From positions 1-7,388 of the forward strand of contig JAHDDN010000265.1 of assembly GCA_020629335.1 (NCBI GenBank): a stretch of DNA of 7,388 bases. Reading direction: 5' to 3'. Positions 7,008 to 7,388 of this stretch are shown here, piece by piece; positions within the stretch are counted from its first letter, which is position 1, and each line of letters starts with the position of its first letter. The notes below the pieces were generated by a model. That model ran no database searches, was not told the origin of the DNA, and saw only the letters and a program-made list of their open reading frames with translations. The position numbers and the translations under genes were made by a program. The DNA is from Chitinophagales bacterium. GTDB lineage: Bacteria; Bacteroidota; Bacteroidia; Chitinophagales; UBA2359.

Positions 7008-7015
7008 CAAATCTA
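7008..7015 (-). promoter_or_regulatory. Bacteroidota -7 promoter box for the DUF5685 gene
   Basis: On the minus strand TAGATTTG matches the Bacteroidota -7 consensus TAnnTTTG exactly, 31 bases before the DUF5685 ATG. This would give a short leader of about 25 bases. A clear TTG at the expected upstream spacing is missing, so the call rests on the -7 box and position. Confidence 0.45.
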
Positions 7016-7074
7016 CTATGTAAAAAATTCCCTTGGACATGATTCCTAAATAAATTACATTCTTGACTGGTCTG

Positions 7075-7150
7075 TTTTCCATCTAAGTGCGTTAAAAATC
7101 CTCGCCAATGCGCTGCATCGACTACATTTTTTGCCTTCTTAGATGAAAAA
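7075..7150. repeat. ~75-bp imperfect palindromic element
   Basis: Outer arms TTTTCCATCTAAG (7075-7087) and CTTAGATGAAAAA (7138-7150) are inverted with one mismatch. A second level pairs AAAAA/TTTTT (7094-7098 with 7128-7132). The centre is ATGCgctGCAT (7108-7118). All levels share a centre near 7113 within one base, so this is one long hairpin rather than chance pairs. It resembles REP/REPIN-like or MITE-like intergenic repeats in shape. No transposase is nearby. Copy number cannot be judged from this window. Confidence 0.65.
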
Positions 7151-7190
7151 AATCCTGCGTCCATCTTTGTAAATTTATTTTTCATCATTC

Positions 7191-7330
7191 CTGGCTTAGG
7201 GATGGGAGTGGTATGTGGCGTCAATGATGCGACCTACGGCGCTTAGTGATGCGATGGCTGGCTTTAGCAGACAAGCAGCACTTAGCAGAGTGGGAGCAGC
7301 ATAGCCACATAAGAGCGGACAGCCCGACCC
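7191..7330. repeat. Structured hairpin element with purine-rich internal loop
   Basis: The core stem pairs TATGTGGC (7212-7219) with GCCACATA (7304-7311). Below it a purine-rich internal loop faces GGAGTGG (7205-7211) against AGAGCGGA (7312-7319). Below that, GGGaTG (7199-7204) pairs with CAgCCC (7320-7325) with one mismatch. The 84-base apex is GC-richer than the genes and contains TGATGCGA twice (7225-7232, 7247-7254). The ends (TTAGGGATGGGAGTGG and AGAGCGGACAGCCCGACCC) resemble, from memory, a dispersed Bacteroidota intergenic hairpin whose ends are conserved and middle varies. It could be a structured RNA, an ssDNA recombination site or a selfish repeat; orientation is unknown. Confidence 0.6.
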
Positions 7331-7340
7331 TTTCTTATTT

Positions 7341-7388
7341 TTTCATCGGAGGGCGCACACATAGATGCGCCCCTACGGGCCGATGAAA
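7341..7388. repeat. Nested inverted repeat at the window edge
   Basis: Inner arms GGGCGCA (7351-7357) and TGCGCCC (7366-7372) flank an 8-base loop. Outer arms TTTCATCGG (7341-7349) and CCGATGAAA (7380-7388) are exactly inverted and may continue past the window end, since T-runs precede 7341. The CCCTACGGG segment (7371-7379) lies unpaired on one side. The GATGAAA end also occurs at 7142-7148 in the neighbouring palindrome. It may serve as a terminator or be a dispersed repeat. Confidence 0.65.

Noticed and set aside
6961..7224. An 87-codon open frame on the minus strand, overlapping the DUF5685 start by 16 bases
   Set aside because: It starts with TTG inside a hairpin repeat, runs through the palindrome at 7075-7150 and the promoter box at 7008-7015, and its product is low in recognisable structure. 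It is most likely repeat-derived and not a gene.
7191..7330. Integron attC site
   Set aside because: It has a long stem with unpaired bases and TTAGG near one end, but no matching GTTRRRY/RYYYAAC core pair and no integrase or cassette array is present.

Overview
The window looks like chromosomal DNA of a Bacteroidota bacterium, possibly a Saprospiria/Flavobacteriia-type lineage (inference). The signs are AT-rich genes, starts preceded by A/T-rich leaders with no clear Shine-Dalgarno, a typical Bacteroidota lipoprotein signal, an exactly matching TAnnTTTG promoter box, a DUF3108-like tail on an exported S9 peptidase, and GC-richer dispersed-looking hairpin repeats between genes. No phage, transposase, rRNA, tRNA or CRISPR is visible.

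All five supported genes lie on the minus strand, so transcription runs from right to left. In transcription order they are: a DUF5685-type protein with a striking Cys/Asp tail (5933-6976); a large secreted S9 prolyl-oligopeptidase-family peptidase with an extra C-terminal domain (3096-5825); a lipoprotein with lipocalin-like modules (1892-3010); a small TerB-like helical protein (1444-1794); and a membrane-anchored PHP-domain (CehA/McbA-like) metallohydrolase (264-1433). The last two are tightly packed and probably co-transcribed. Long hairpins separate the first three genes, which look more like independent units than one operon. The peptidase, lipoprotein and PHP enzyme are all predicted to act outside the cytoplasm, but no shared pathway can be read from the sequence.

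The two gene-free ends are the structurally richest parts. The left end (1-263) is a mosaic repeat in which degenerate 7-bp units (consensus SGACYAT) alternate with an AGCGAAGCG..TCTAAAA module, reaching to within 5 bases of the PHP stop codon. The right end (6977-7388) holds three different hairpin elements in a row: a ~75-bp imperfect palindrome, a long stem with a purine-rich internal loop and variable-looking apex, and a nested inverted repeat cut by the window edge. The probable DUF5685 promoter lies between that cluster and the gene.

I see no clear complete new defence or biosynthetic system. The best leads are the DUF5685 protein (two Asp-rich motifs plus a 13-Cys tail, with base skew opposite to its neighbours) and the structured intergenic elements.
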